From assembly GCF_003425985.1 (NCBI RefSeq), contig NZ_CP022985.1:4014001-4078000 (forward strand): 64,000 bases of DNA, in the 5' to 3' direction. Positions within the stretch are counted from its first letter, which is position 1. Every line of letters starts with the position of its first letter. The DNA is from Mariniflexile sp. TRM1-10. GTDB taxonomy: Bacteria > Bacteroidota > Bacteroidia > Flavobacteriales > Flavobacteriaceae. Under the pieces are notes generated by a model that had not been told where the DNA came from, made no database searches, and saw only the letters and a list, made by a program, of their open reading frames with translations. Made by a program: the position numbers and the translations under genes. This document shows, piece by piece, positions 45,336 through 54,762 of this stretch.

Positions 45336-46484
45336 ATGTTGACTAAAACTAAAATATACTTATCATCACCTCATATGGGTGGCTCGGAACAAAAATTTGT
45401 TAACGAAGCCTTTGAGACTAATTGGATCGCTCCATTAGGCCCCAACGTAGATGGTTTCGAAAATGATATACAGCATTATTTGGGAAATAATTCCCAAGTT
45501 GCTGTACTAAGCTCCGGGACTGCAGCGATACACATCGCGCTTCAGTTATTAGGCGTATCAAAAGGGGACGAGGTATTGTGCCAGAGTTTTACTTTTTCGG
45601 CTTCTGCAAATCCCATTCTTTATCAAGGGGCTACGCCTGTTTTTATTGATAGTGAAAAGGATACTTGGAATATGTCTCCGGAATTGCTTGAGATCGCTAT
45701 TAGGGACCGTATTGAAAAATATAAAAAGCCAAAAGCTATTATTGCGGTTCATTTATATGGTATGCCTTATAAGGCCGATGACATAAATGCTATTGCAAGA
45801 AAATACGAAATTCCCGTAGTGGAAGATAGTGCTGAGGCTTTAGGCAGTACGTACCACAATCAAGCATGTGGAACACTTTCGGATATGGGCATTTTATCTT
45901 TTAACGGAAATAAAATCATTACCACTTCTGGTGGCGGTGCCCTCATCACCAAAAGTTTGGAGCAGAAAAACAAAGCCGTCTTTTTGTCGACACAGGCAAG
46001 GGACCATGCGCCTCACTACGAACATTCATCCGTTGGATTTAACTACAGAATGAGTAATGTTTTGGCGGGTATCGGTAGAGGCCAAATGGAAGTACTGGAC
46101 GCGCGTGTAGCGGCTAGAAGACATAATTATAATTTTTATAAAGCGCATTTGTCTAAATACGACGCCATCTCATTTTTGGATGAACCGGAAGGTTTTTATT
46201 CCAATAGATGGTTGACCTGTGTTATAACAGAGTCGTTTGAATTACGAGAACACATAAGGCTTACGCTTTTAGAAGAAGGTATTGAGTCAAGACCGTTATG
46301 GAAACCTATGCACATGCAGCCTGTTTTTAAAGACTGTCTGCACTTTACAGATGGTACATCGGAAGCACTTTTTGACAAAGGGCTTTGTTTACCTAGCGGA
46401 TCTAATTTAAGTCAAGACAATTTAGAAAGCATTTTACACATCATATTAAAATCCCTCAAATATCATGATAAACAGTTATTTTAA
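45336..46484 (+). CDS. PglE-like UDP-sugar 4-aminotransferase (DegT/DnrJ/EryC1)
   Basis: This 382-residue PLP enzyme has IYLSSPHMGGSEQKFVNEAF and NWIAPLGPNVDGFE at the N terminus, SSGTAAIHIALQLLGV, VVEDSAEALGS and FNGNKIITTSGGG with the Schiff-base Lys. NWIAPLGPNVD and HMGGSEQ are characteristic of the PglE/PseC-like group that aminates UDP-4-keto-6-deoxy sugars. It overlaps the PglF-like gene by 20 bp, so the 4-keto producer and its aminotransferase are coupled. Confidence 0.92.
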   Translation: MLTKTKIYLSSPHMGGSEQKFVNEAFETNWIAPLGPNVDGFENDIQHYLGNNSQVAVLSSGTAAIHIALQLLGVSKGDEVLCQSFTFSASANPILYQGATPVFIDSEKDTWNMSPELLEIAIRDRIEKYKKPKAIIAVHLYGMPYKADDINAIARKYEIPVVEDSAEALGSTYHNQACGTLSDMGILSFNGNKIITTSGGGALITKSLEQKNKAVFLSTQARDHAPHYEHSSVGFNYRMSNVLAGIGRGQMEVLDARVAARRHNYNFYKAHLSKYDAISFLDEPEGFYSNRWLTCVITESFELREHIRLTLLEEGIESRPLWKPMHMQPVFKDCLHFTDGTSEALFDKGLCLPSGSNLSQDNLESILHIILKSLKYHDKQLF

Positions 46485-48405
46485 CTACCTCTCGCAAAAA
46501 TACGCTTCAAAATGGCTGGTATTTGCAATTGATTTAACAATCGTTTTAATTACATTTTGCACGTCATATTTTATAAGGTTTAATTTTACTTTAAATTTTG
46601 ATTTCACTCAATTTTTATTTCAAATACCTGTTGTTTTATTTCTTGCTGCTATAAGTTTCCTATTTATAGGTTCTTTTAAAAGTGTTATTAGACATACTGG
46701 ATTTACCGATGTTGTTAACTTATTTAAGTCGGTATCATTAATGTCTATGTTATCTGTGTTATTTGTTTTAATAAATAGAGAATTAAATCTTATAGAAGGT
46801 TTTACCATACCATTATCTATATTGGTCATGCATACGTTATTGAGCTTTGTATTATTAAGTTCCAGTAGATTGCTTTTTAAAATGGCTTATAATTATTTAA
46901 AATGTAAATACATATCGTCAAAACGTGTTTTAATTTATGGTGCAGGTGATTCTGGTATCGTGACTTACAATGCTTTAATTAGCAATGTTAGGGAAAAGTT
47001 TGAGATTGTAGCGTTTATTGATGATAATTCCCGTAAAAATGGAAAATCAATTAATGGTATTTTAATTCTTAGCAAAAATAAAATCGATCAAGATTATATT
47101 GATTCGCATCGCATTGACGAAATTATTGTAACGTCTGAAAATATTAATAAGGACAGCTTATTGAGTTTAGTTAGTTTACAAGTAAAAATAACTAAAGTTC
47201 CGCCTATAGAGAACTGGATGAACGGAGAGCTAAATGTTAAACAAATTAAACAGGTACAAATAGAAGATCTTTTAGGTCGTGCCCCAATAAAAATCGATAA
47301 CCCAAATCTTATAAACGAATTTAAAGGAGAAACCATTTTAATTACCGGTGCAGCAGGCTCTATAGGCAGTGAGCTGGTTAAACAATTAGCAGGTTTTGAT
47401 ATTAAAGAACTTATATTAGTTGATCAAGCGGAGTCCGGTCTTTATGATATCCAACAAGATTTGATACGTGATGGCAAGCATCGTTTCACAGCTATTGTAG
47501 CCGACATAAGAGATGGTTTAAGAATTGACAGTATTTTTCAAGAATATAAGCCTACCATGGTGTTTCATGCAGCGGCTTATAAGCATGTGCCTTTAATGGA
47601 GAAATCGCCTTATGAGGCCATAAAAATTAATGTTAATGGCACCAAGTTGTTAGCAGACACGGCATCCCGCTATAATGTTAAGAAATTTGTTTTTATTTCT
47701 ACCGACAAGGCAGTAAACCCAACCAGTGTTATGGGGGCTACCAAGCGCATGGCTGAAATGTATATTAGTTGTTTACAAAAAGAAAGTAAAACAAAGTTTA
47801 TAACCACACGTTTTGGCAATGTATTGGGTTCTAATGGTTCTGTAATCCCTTTATTCAAGAAACAAATTGAGAATGGTGGTCCTTTAACCTTAACGCATAA
47901 AGAGATCACCAGATATTTTATGACCATTCCTGAAGCTGCGCAATTGGTTTTAGAAGCGGGCACTATGGGTAAAGGTGGCGAGATATTTATTTTCGATATG
48001 GGTGAATCGGTGAAAATATATGATTTAGCTAAAAACATGATTAAACTTTCAGGGTTGAGTTTTCCGGAAGACATCGATATTCAAATTACAGGGTTGCGTC
48101 CAGGTGAAAAACTATATGAAGAATTGTTGGCAAATGGCGAAAACACTTTGTCTACCTATCATAAAAAAATAATGATAAGCAAAACAAGGGAACTTGATTA
48201 TGTTTCGGTAAAACATGAGATTGAAGAATTGTGTATTACCAATCGTTTCCAGAGTAATAACATTGTTATGAAAATGAAGCGTTTGATACCTGAATATAAA
48301 TCTAACAACTCTGATTACGAACGTTTTGATAAAAAAGTTCAGATTTACAAAAAGGTAAAAGATATTTTGCATGACAAAACAGACAAAACATACAGTAATG
48401 CTTAA
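46465..48405 (+). CDS. PglF/WbpM-like membrane UDP-HexNAc 4,6-dehydratase
   Basis: This 646-residue protein has four N-terminal transmembrane helices (within residues 15-140), a first Rossmann-like domain (KRVLIYGAGDSGIVTYN) and a second catalytic one: ETILITGAAGSIGSELVKQL, HAAAYKHVPLMEKSPYEA, STDKAVNPTSVMGATKRMAEM and TRFGNVLGSNGSVIPLF. This is the full-length CapD/WbpM/PglF architecture. It converts UDP-GlcNAc (or GalNAc) to the 4-keto-6-deoxy form for the PglE-like enzyme. Confidence 0.93.
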   Translation: MINSYFNYLSQKYASKWLVFAIDLTIVLITFCTSYFIRFNFTLNFDFTQFLFQIPVVLFLAAISFLFIGSFKSVIRHTGFTDVVNLFKSVSLMSMLSVLFVLINRELNLIEGFTIPLSILVMHTLLSFVLLSSSRLLFKMAYNYLKCKYISSKRVLIYGAGDSGIVTYNALISNVREKFEIVAFIDDNSRKNGKSINGILILSKNKIDQDYIDSHRIDEIIVTSENINKDSLLSLVSLQVKITKVPPIENWMNGELNVKQIKQVQIEDLLGRAPIKIDNPNLINEFKGETILITGAAGSIGSELVKQLAGFDIKELILVDQAESGLYDIQQDLIRDGKHRFTAIVADIRDGLRIDSIFQEYKPTMVFHAAAYKHVPLMEKSPYEAIKINVNGTKLLADTASRYNVKKFVFISTDKAVNPTSVMGATKRMAEMYISCLQKESKTKFITTRFGNVLGSNGSVIPLFKKQIENGGPLTLTHKEITRYFMTIPEAAQLVLEAGTMGKGGEIFIFDMGESVKIYDLAKNMIKLSGLSFPEDIDIQITGLRPGEKLYEELLANGENTLSTYHKKIMISKTRELDYVSVKHEIEELCITNRFQSNNIVMKMKRLIPEYKSNNSDYERFDKKVQIYKKVKDILHDKTDKTYSNA

Positions 48406-48447
48406 GTGAGCCAAAATTTTAGTATTTTCCCCAAATATTTTATTTCT

Positions 48448-49221
48448 ATGATTGAATCCTTTTTATACAACAGGTTGGTTGTCTTGTTTTGTGGTGTTTT
48501 ATTGTTATTGACATCCTGTTCAACTAAGCAAGACATTGTATATTTTCAAAATGCCAAAAATTTTGAGACTATAGTAGATACCGATACTTTTAAAGCGAAA
48601 CTTAAAATTGGAGATGTGGTTAGTATTTATGTGTCTACTTTGGACCCAACTGTAACGCAACCCTACAATATAATAATTTCAAATGGCAATAGTGGCCAAT
48701 TAATAGATTATCTAATAGATGTAGATGGTAATATTGATTATCCTGTTTTAGGAAAAGTTAAACTTGTTGGATTAACCATTGAGGAAGCTAAGGAACTTTT
48801 AAAAAGTAAATTTTCTGAGGGCCAATTGTTAAAAGATCCTGTTGTCATGATAAGGGTCTTAAATTTTAGGATTACGGTTGCTGGAGAGGTCAGATCACCT
48901 GGGGTTTATCCCGTTTCGGGTGAACGTGTTTCTATACTAGAAGCTTTGGGTATGGCAGGTGACTTAACCATTAAAGGTAGAAGGGATAATGTATTAGTCG
49001 TTAGGGATTTTAATGGCACCAAAACATATACCCGTATTGATTTAACCAATAAAGAGGTTTTTAATTCGCCTGTTTATTACTTGACACAAAATGATTATGT
49101 GTATGTAGAGCCTAATAATTCTGCTGTAAGTGGTGCTTCGGGTGATTCTAGGATAAGCACCATTATTAGCATCTCCTCATTTGTTTTAACAACCGCACTC
49201 ATTTTTGTTACAAGAAATTAG
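48448..49221 (+). CDS. wza: Wza-type polysaccharide export lipoprotein
   Basis: This protein of about 257 residues has a signal sequence ending in the lipobox LLTSC, the Poly_export domain (DIVYFQNAKNF, LKIGDVVSIYVST), an SLBB-like segment (VAGEVRSPGVYPVSGERVSILEALGMAG) and a C-terminal hydrophobic helix (ISISSFVLTTALIFV). I start at the ATG at 48448 because it leads directly into the signal sequence; the frame is open 14 codons further back through a GTG. It would form the outer-membrane channel together with the Wzc gene 6 bp downstream. Confidence 0.9.
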   Translation: MIESFLYNRLVVLFCGVLLLLTSCSTKQDIVYFQNAKNFETIVDTDTFKAKLKIGDVVSIYVSTLDPTVTQPYNIIISNGNSGQLIDYLIDVDGNIDYPVLGKVKLVGLTIEEAKELLKSKFSEGQLLKDPVVMIRVLNFRITVAGEVRSPGVYPVSGERVSILEALGMAGDLTIKGRRDNVLVVRDFNGTKTYTRIDLTNKEVFNSPVYYLTQNDYVYVEPNNSAVSGASGDSRISTIISISSFVLTTALIFVTRN

Positions 49222-49227
49222 TTCATT

Positions 49228-51621
49228 ATGTCAGACTTAAATAATAGTTCTAAAATAGATTCAGCAAACCAGTTTAATTTTAAAAAAGCCGCTTCCATAT
49301 ATGTGAAACGCTGGTTTTGGTTTGTACTGAGCATTTCCATTTTTTTGGGCATCGCTTATTTTAATTTACGTTATACCGCTCCAGAATATTCAGCTACCGC
49401 TAAAATTATGTTAGTTGACGATGGCGAAGCAACAGGGGCGAGTGCTGTATTTAAGGATTTGCCATTTTTTGCCGAAAAGGAAGATGCGAAGGTTGAAGAT
49501 GAAATGAGTGTGATTATGTCTAGAGCATTTTTTAGTAGCATCACTAAGGATTTACGTCTTAACATTAAACATTATTCAAAAGGACGGATTTATGATTCTG
49601 AAATCTATAAAAATGCACCAATAACCATTAGTTTTATAGCGTCAGATTCCATTATAGACCGAATAAATTTTAGTTTTTACATTAAAATTTTATCTGATAA
49701 AGAGTTTGAGTACCGCGTAAACGAGAATGACGATCCCAAGAACATTTCTTTTGGTGAAAAAATCCCAACGTCCTTTGGAGGCATGATTATAACCCCTAGT
49801 TCTTCTAAATTGGAGCGTAGCATTGTTGGCGCTGAGATTAGAACAGAAATATTGCCTGTTAAATCTATTGCTGAATCTTTGAGAAATAGAATCCAGACCT
49901 ATCAAGAAAACAAATCCTCACGAATAATTAATATCTCCATACAAGATCCTATCATTGAAAGGGCAAAAGATATTATAAATACCTTAATAGCAAAATATAA
50001 TGAGGCGACCATTAACCAAAAGAACATAAAAGCGACAAATACGGCCAAGTTTATTGATGAGCGTATTGAATTAATTGCAAAAGATTTACTTGGTGTAGAT
50101 GATAGTATCGTCCGATTTAAAACAGGTAATAAAGTAATGGATGTTACTTCGGAAGCCGGTCAATTTTTAACGTCAAGTGTTCAAAACGAGCAAGACCTGG
50201 AGTTGTCCAGAATGCAATTGCGCCAGCTAAATTATATGGATTCTGCTTTAGGGGATACCGACTCTTATACACCCATTCCTTCTAACTTAGGTCTAGGAGA
50301 TCCAACCATCGTTACATTATCTTCTAAATATAACGAGTTGATTGTAGAAAGGGAGCGTTTGTTAAAAAGTGCTGGGGAACGGAATTCGGTGGTTTTACAG
50401 TTAAACCAAAATTTAAGAAGTATTAAGGAAAATCTAAGCCGCAGTATTCAAAACTCAAAGAAGTCCTTGGGAATTCAAATTAGCAGTTTGGAAAATCAGT
50501 CCAACATACTTAATTCCAGAATCTTTTCAGTTCCGGGTCAAGAAAGTAAATTAAGAAGTATCGAAAGAAAGCAAGGTATTAAAGAGTCTTTATACCTTTA
50601 CTTATTACAAAAGCGAGAAGAAGCTGCTATTACACTTACAGCTACTTCTCCTAGCTCAAAAGTTGTTGAATTAGCTTATAGTTCCGGTAGTCCAGTAGCT
50701 CCTAATAAAAAAATGATTTATATAGGTGCTTTATTTTTGGGATTTTTAATTCCATTTGGCTTTATTTATGTTGAAGACTTGTTGGATACTAAAATCCACA
50801 ATAAAGAAGATTTAGAAAGCGAAATTAAGAACATCACTATATTAGGAGAAATACCTAAAGTTAAAAAGGTTCATAAAGAGGGTGAAGGCTTATTAGTAGA
50901 AAAAAATGACCGTTCTGTTTTATCGGAATCGTTTAGAATTATACGCACTAACTTTGACTATGTTAGACGTGGTAGAAACGTTGGGCAATATGACAATGTC
51001 GTGTTTGTTACTTCTACTATCAATGGCGAGGGAAAATCATTTTTCAGCTTAAATATGGCTCTTACCATGGCAAACACCAACAAACGTGTATTACTAATTG
51101 GTGCAGATATTAGAAATCCGAAAATACATAGCATCATAAAAAAACAAGTGAAAACCAATGCTCCTGATGTAGGACTAACAGAGTTTTTAGTAGATAAATC
51201 TATTTTAGCGGGTGAAACTATTAATACATTCACCGTTAATGATATTAAATTGGATATTTTGTTTTCTGGGAAAATACCACCTAACCCCGCTGAACTGTTA
51301 ATGACAGAAAGGGTAAAAGAAATATTTGATTATGCGTCCACTCAATATGATATGGTTATTGTAGATACAGCTCCTGCCATGTTGGTTACCGACACGCTTT
51401 TACTTAGCGACTATGCAGGACATACTATTTATTTAACGAGAGCTGGTTATACCGAAAAGAAAATTTTAAGCTTTACAAAAGAACTTCACGCTACTAAAAA
51501 ACTCAAAGGCATGATGTTGGTTGTAAACAATGTGAGCCAAGAAAATTTCGGGTATGGTGCCAGATATGGTTATTATAATGCTCCAGAAAAGAAAGGTTTT
51601 TTTAAGAGGATTTTTAGATAA
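49228..51621 (+). CDS. wzc: Wzc-type polysaccharide co-polymerase and tyrosine autokinase
   Basis: This 797-residue protein has an N-terminal Wzz domain with a first transmembrane helix (WFWFVLSISIFLGIAYF), a coiled-coil periplasmic region (about residues 270-480), a GNVR-like segment and a second helix (MIYIGALFLGFLIPFGFIYV). The cytoplasmic BY-kinase domain has VFVTSTINGEGKSFFSLNMAL (Walker A), Walker A' RVLLIGADIRNPKI and YDMVIVDTAPAM (Walker B). A Tyr-rich tail (GYGARYGYYN) holds the autophosphorylation sites. It controls chain length and export; its partner phosphatase is the PHP protein at 52122. Confidence 0.93.
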   Translation: MSDLNNSSKIDSANQFNFKKAASIYVKRWFWFVLSISIFLGIAYFNLRYTAPEYSATAKIMLVDDGEATGASAVFKDLPFFAEKEDAKVEDEMSVIMSRAFFSSITKDLRLNIKHYSKGRIYDSEIYKNAPITISFIASDSIIDRINFSFYIKILSDKEFEYRVNENDDPKNISFGEKIPTSFGGMIITPSSSKLERSIVGAEIRTEILPVKSIAESLRNRIQTYQENKSSRIINISIQDPIIERAKDIINTLIAKYNEATINQKNIKATNTAKFIDERIELIAKDLLGVDDSIVRFKTGNKVMDVTSEAGQFLTSSVQNEQDLELSRMQLRQLNYMDSALGDTDSYTPIPSNLGLGDPTIVTLSSKYNELIVERERLLKSAGERNSVVLQLNQNLRSIKENLSRSIQNSKKSLGIQISSLENQSNILNSRIFSVPGQESKLRSIERKQGIKESLYLYLLQKREEAAITLTATSPSSKVVELAYSSGSPVAPNKKMIYIGALFLGFLIPFGFIYVEDLLDTKIHNKEDLESEIKNITILGEIPKVKKVHKEGEGLLVEKNDRSVLSESFRIIRTNFDYVRRGRNVGQYDNVVFVTSTINGEGKSFFSLNMALTMANTNKRVLLIGADIRNPKIHSIIKKQVKTNAPDVGLTEFLVDKSILAGETINTFTVNDIKLDILFSGKIPPNPAELLMTERVKEIFDYASTQYDMVIVDTAPAMLVTDTLLLSDYAGHTIYLTRAGYTEKKILSFTKELHATKKLKGMMLVVNNVSQENFGYGARYGYYNAPEKKGFFKRIFR

Positions 51622-52121
51622 ACGTGAGTGTTGTTTATTTGTTCAGTTGGTTAATTGGTTGTTCTCCACAAACTATTACAAACTATTAACTCTTATTAGA
51701 TCTTCGACAGGCTCAGACACTGACATGGAGATTGTTATTGTCTATTCGTTGAATTATTGACCACTAATTATCTACTATTTTTTATTGTTGATTTGTTGAA
51801 TTGACTATTTGTTACTAGCTAGTGACTATATTTATTGAAAGCCTATAGTTAAACTTTTTTGTCAAGCTGAGCTTGTCGAAGCTATTGAATTGTTTGTTCA
51901 CTATTTATTACCACTATTGTTTATTTGACTACTAGCAACCTATTAATTATTAATCATTAATTATAGTTAGGTCTTCGACTGCGCTCAGGCTGACATTGGG
52001 GGTCGTTATTGTTTATTCGTTGAACCGTTTAATTGTTGAATTGATCGTTGATCAGAAACTATTGGCTAATGACTATTTACTACTAGCTACAATTATTAAT
52101 TATTAATTGTCAATTGTAATT
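51622..52121. repeat. Repeat-filled spacer left of the tyrosine phosphatase gene
   Basis: It contains the left copy of a 300-bp direct repeat (51666-51966), family B elements at 51699-51727, 51858-51880 and 51970-51997, and heptamer words. No gene is seen. Confidence 0.75.
51666..51966 (+). repeat. Direct repeat of about 300 bp, left copy
   Basis: It starts at CCACAAACTATTACAAAC and runs through CTTCGACAGGCTCAGA, ACTAGCTAGTGACTATA, GTCAAGCTGAGCTTGTCGAAG and ACTACTAGCAACC. It is almost identical to 53275-53590 apart from a few substitutions and short indels. Confidence 0.9.
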
Positions 52122-52868
52122 TTAGATTACCGAAAATGTGGTGTTTGTGTTTTTAATGGCTCGTGCTATTTTTTCAGTGTTTTTTTTGCTTAGTATTATG
52201 TTTGAAAGTTTCTCGATGTGTTGTGCATTGTGAGTATCCGTTCCAACAAAGTCTATAAGTTTTTTATCTATTAAATAATTTGCGGTTGTTTCTACATTTT
52301 TGCCGTAATAGTTACTTAATGATAATAGGTTAAGTTGAAAAAAACATCCTAATTGTTTCAATTTATTATAATAATCAAGGTTGTTGTGATAAAATGCGTA
52401 GCGTTCTGGATGCGCCAATACTGGTAAGTAGCCTTTCGTTTTAATCTTAAAAATGAGCGTTTCTAAATTTATGGGAGGCTGAAAATAAGACATTTCAACA
52501 AGTACATAGTTTCCTTTCAGGGTAAAAAGATTTCCTTCTTCTAAAAGTGTTTCAAATGTCATGTCCAACATGTATTCGGCCGCTGGGTTTATAGTAATTC
52601 CATTTTGTAGTTTTTTTGTTAAGTTTCCTAATAAGGATTCATACGCATTACCAATGGTTTCATCTGTGTTAGGATAAAAATCCTGCATGATGTGTGGTGT
52701 GGGTATAAATTGCTTGACACCCAATTCTTTCAGTTTTTTAATTAAATCGATTGATTCCTTAAGATTTTTTGCACCGTCATCTATACCGGGCAGGATGTGG
52801 TTATGTATATCCACAAAATCTTCTAGTAGGTCTCTTAAGAAAATTCTTTTTGAAAAGAAATGGGGCAT
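52122..52868 (-). CDS. CpsB/YwqE-type PHP-domain tyrosine phosphatase
   Basis: This 248-residue protein of the PHP fold has metal-binding DIHNHILPGIDDGAKNL, HPERY and FVGTDTHNAQH. These are the hallmarks of the CpsB/CapC family that dephosphorylates Wzc-type kinases. It lies next to, but convergent with, the Wzc operon. It is bracketed by near-identical 300-bp direct repeats, so a single recombination event would delete it. Confidence 0.9.
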   Translation of the reverse strand: MPHFFSKRIFLRDLLEDFVDIHNHILPGIDDGAKNLKESIDLIKKLKELGVKQFIPTPHIMQDFYPNTDETIGNAYESLLGNLTKKLQNGITINPAAEYMLDMTFETLLEEGNLFTLKGNYVLVEMSYFQPPINLETLIFKIKTKGYLPVLAHPERYAFYHNNLDYYNKLKQLGCFFQLNLLSLSNYYGKNVETTANYLIDKKLIDFVGTDTHNAQHIEKLSNIILSKKNTEKIARAIKNTNTTFSVI

Positions 52869-53598
52869 ATTACAGATACGTTTATTCGTTTATTCGTTGA
52901 TTCGTTGATTTGTTTAATTGGTTGTTCTTCACAAACTATTACTACTAACTAATTAATCACTCATCATTAATTATAATTAGGTCTTCGACAGGCTCAGACT
53001 GACATTGAGGTTGTTATTGTTTATTCGTTGACCACTAACTATTGACTATTTATTATTGATTATTGTTGAATCGGTTGTTCTCACAAACTATTGCTACTAA
53101 CTATTAATCACTCATCATTAATCATTAATTATAATTAGGTCTTCGACTGCGCTCAGACTGACATTAGTAATGTTATTGTTTATTTGCTTATTGGTTTTTG
53201 ACCTTTGAAATACTTCTAATTCATAATTCTCAATTCTTAATTTGAATCGTTTAATTGTTGAATTGGTTGGGTGACCACAAACTATTACAAACTATTAACT
53301 CATATTAGATCTTCGACAGGCTCAGACTGACATGGAGGTTGTTATTGTCTATTCGTTGAATTATTGACCACTAATTATCTACTATTTTTTATTGTTGATT
53401 TGTTGAATTGACTATTTGTTACTAGCTAGTGACTATATTTATTGAAAGCCTATAGTTAACTTTTTTGTCAAGCTGAGCTTGTCGAAGCTATTGAATTGTT
53501 TATTCACTATTTATTACCGCTATTGTTTATTTGACTACTAGCAACCTATTAATAATTATTAATCATTCATCATTAATCATTAATTATAGCTACTTTAA
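52869..53598. repeat. Repeat-filled spacer right of the tyrosine phosphatase gene
   Basis: It contains a roughly 110-bp block repeated at 52921-53033 and 53081-53190, family B elements at 52979-53006, 53138-53165, 53308-53333 and 53465-53490, and the right copy of the 300-bp direct repeat. No gene is seen. Confidence 0.75.
53275..53590 (+). repeat. Direct repeat of about 300 bp, right copy
   Basis: Near-identical to 51666-51966 in the same orientation. Differences include TTTGTTCACT versus TTTATTCACT and an insertion of an ATTCATCATTAATC-like word near the end. Confidence 0.9.
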
Positions 53599-54666
53599 CT
53601 AAGTTGCATAAAACTCAAAAGCATCTATTATAATATCTTCATCTACCAAACAATCAATTCTTGGTTTTCCAATGTTTTCCAACAATACAAAATTGATATT
53701 ACCGTGATTATTTTTTTTGTCGTATTTAAGTAATTCAATGATGGTTGCATACTCTGAAGTATCGATAGCTACTTTTCCATAGTAATCAACAAAAAGGGTT
53801 TTAATATTATGAGCCACTTGTTTTGGGAACCCTGCTAGTTCGGTAGAAATATAAGCTGCTAAAATCATTCCCACAATAATGGCCTCACCATGTAGTAAAG
53901 AGGTTTTATTAGGGTTGCTTAAAAAATAAGACTCAATGGCATGACCAAGCGTATGGCCAAAATTCAAAGTTTTTCGCAGATTGTTTTCAAAAGGGTCCAC
54001 TTCAACAACATTCTTTTTAATCATTACCGATTCATAAATCAATTCATCTAAATCAACTAAAGACAGTTTCGAGAGGTCTTGAAATTTATTCCAATAGTTT
54101 TTATCACTAATTAACCCGTGCTTTAGCATTTCTGCTAGGCCGGAACGCATTTGATTTTGTGGCAATGTATTTAAAAAATGAGTGTCTATAAGCACTAAAT
54201 CGGGGTTGCTTATAACGCCTATCTGGTTTTTTAAATGTCCTAGATCAACGCCCGTTTTACCACCAACTGAAGCATCAACCATGGATAATAGGGTAGTGGG
54301 TACATTAATATAAGCAATGCCACGTTTGAAAGTGCAGGCTACAAAACCGCCCAAATCGGTAATAACACCGCCACCAATGTTTATTAGCAAGCTTTTTCGG
54401 TCGGCATTCAATTCTGAAAGTGAGTTCCAAACACCAACACAGGTATCAATAGTTTTGTTTACTTCACCAGATTCTATTTCAATAATTTCAATTGCAATCT
54501 TAGTTTCCAGTTTTTCTAAAAAATATGGTAAGCAAAATTGATGGGTATTTTCATCTACTAAAATAAAGATTTTGGAAAAATTATGAGTATTAATATGCTC
54601 GTTTATAGATGGATAACATGTGTTGTTAAAATGAATCTTACAATTATTTGTTGCTATAGAATCCAT
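53599..54666 (-). CDS. aroB: 3-dehydroquinate synthase
   Basis: This protein of about 355 residues converts DAHP to 3-dehydroquinate in the shikimate pathway. Visible motifs are SGEVNKTIDTCVGVWNSL, NIGGGVITDLGGFVACTFKRGI, PTTLLSMVDASVGGKTGVD, SGLAEMLKHGLI and NFGHTLGHAIES with the zinc-binding His residues. I prefer the Met at 54666 (MDSIATNNCKIHF) over the upstream one at 54693. It is divergent from the proline dehydrogenase gene across about 100 bp. It marks the boundary where the variable polysaccharide locus gives way to core metabolism. Confidence 0.95.
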   Translation of the reverse strand: MDSIATNNCKIHFNNTCYPSINEHINTHNFSKIFILVDENTHQFCLPYFLEKLETKIAIEIIEIESGEVNKTIDTCVGVWNSLSELNADRKSLLINIGGGVITDLGGFVACTFKRGIAYINVPTTLLSMVDASVGGKTGVDLGHLKNQIGVISNPDLVLIDTHFLNTLPQNQMRSGLAEMLKHGLISDKNYWNKFQDLSKLSLVDLDELIYESVMIKKNVVEVDPFENNLRKTLNFGHTLGHAIESYFLSNPNKTSLLHGEAIIVGMILAAYISTELAGFPKQVAHNIKTLFVDYYGKVAIDTSEYATIIELLKYDKKNNHGNINFVLLENIGKPRIDCLVDEDIIIDAFEFYAT

Positions 54667-54736
54667 AAAATAATTATTTTTTTTTGTAACCACGAAATTA
54701 AGGAGATTTTATATAAAATGATAGCTTGTGGTTAAT

Positions 54737-54744
54737 TATATTTG
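54737..54744 (+). promoter_or_regulatory. Likely -7 element of the proline dehydrogenase gene
   Basis: TATATTTG matches TAnnTTTG and sits 18 bp upstream of the ATG at 54763, as expected for a short leader. No TTG is seen at the usual -33 distance. Confidence 0.45.
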
Positions 54745-54762
54745 CAGCAAATATTAAATATA

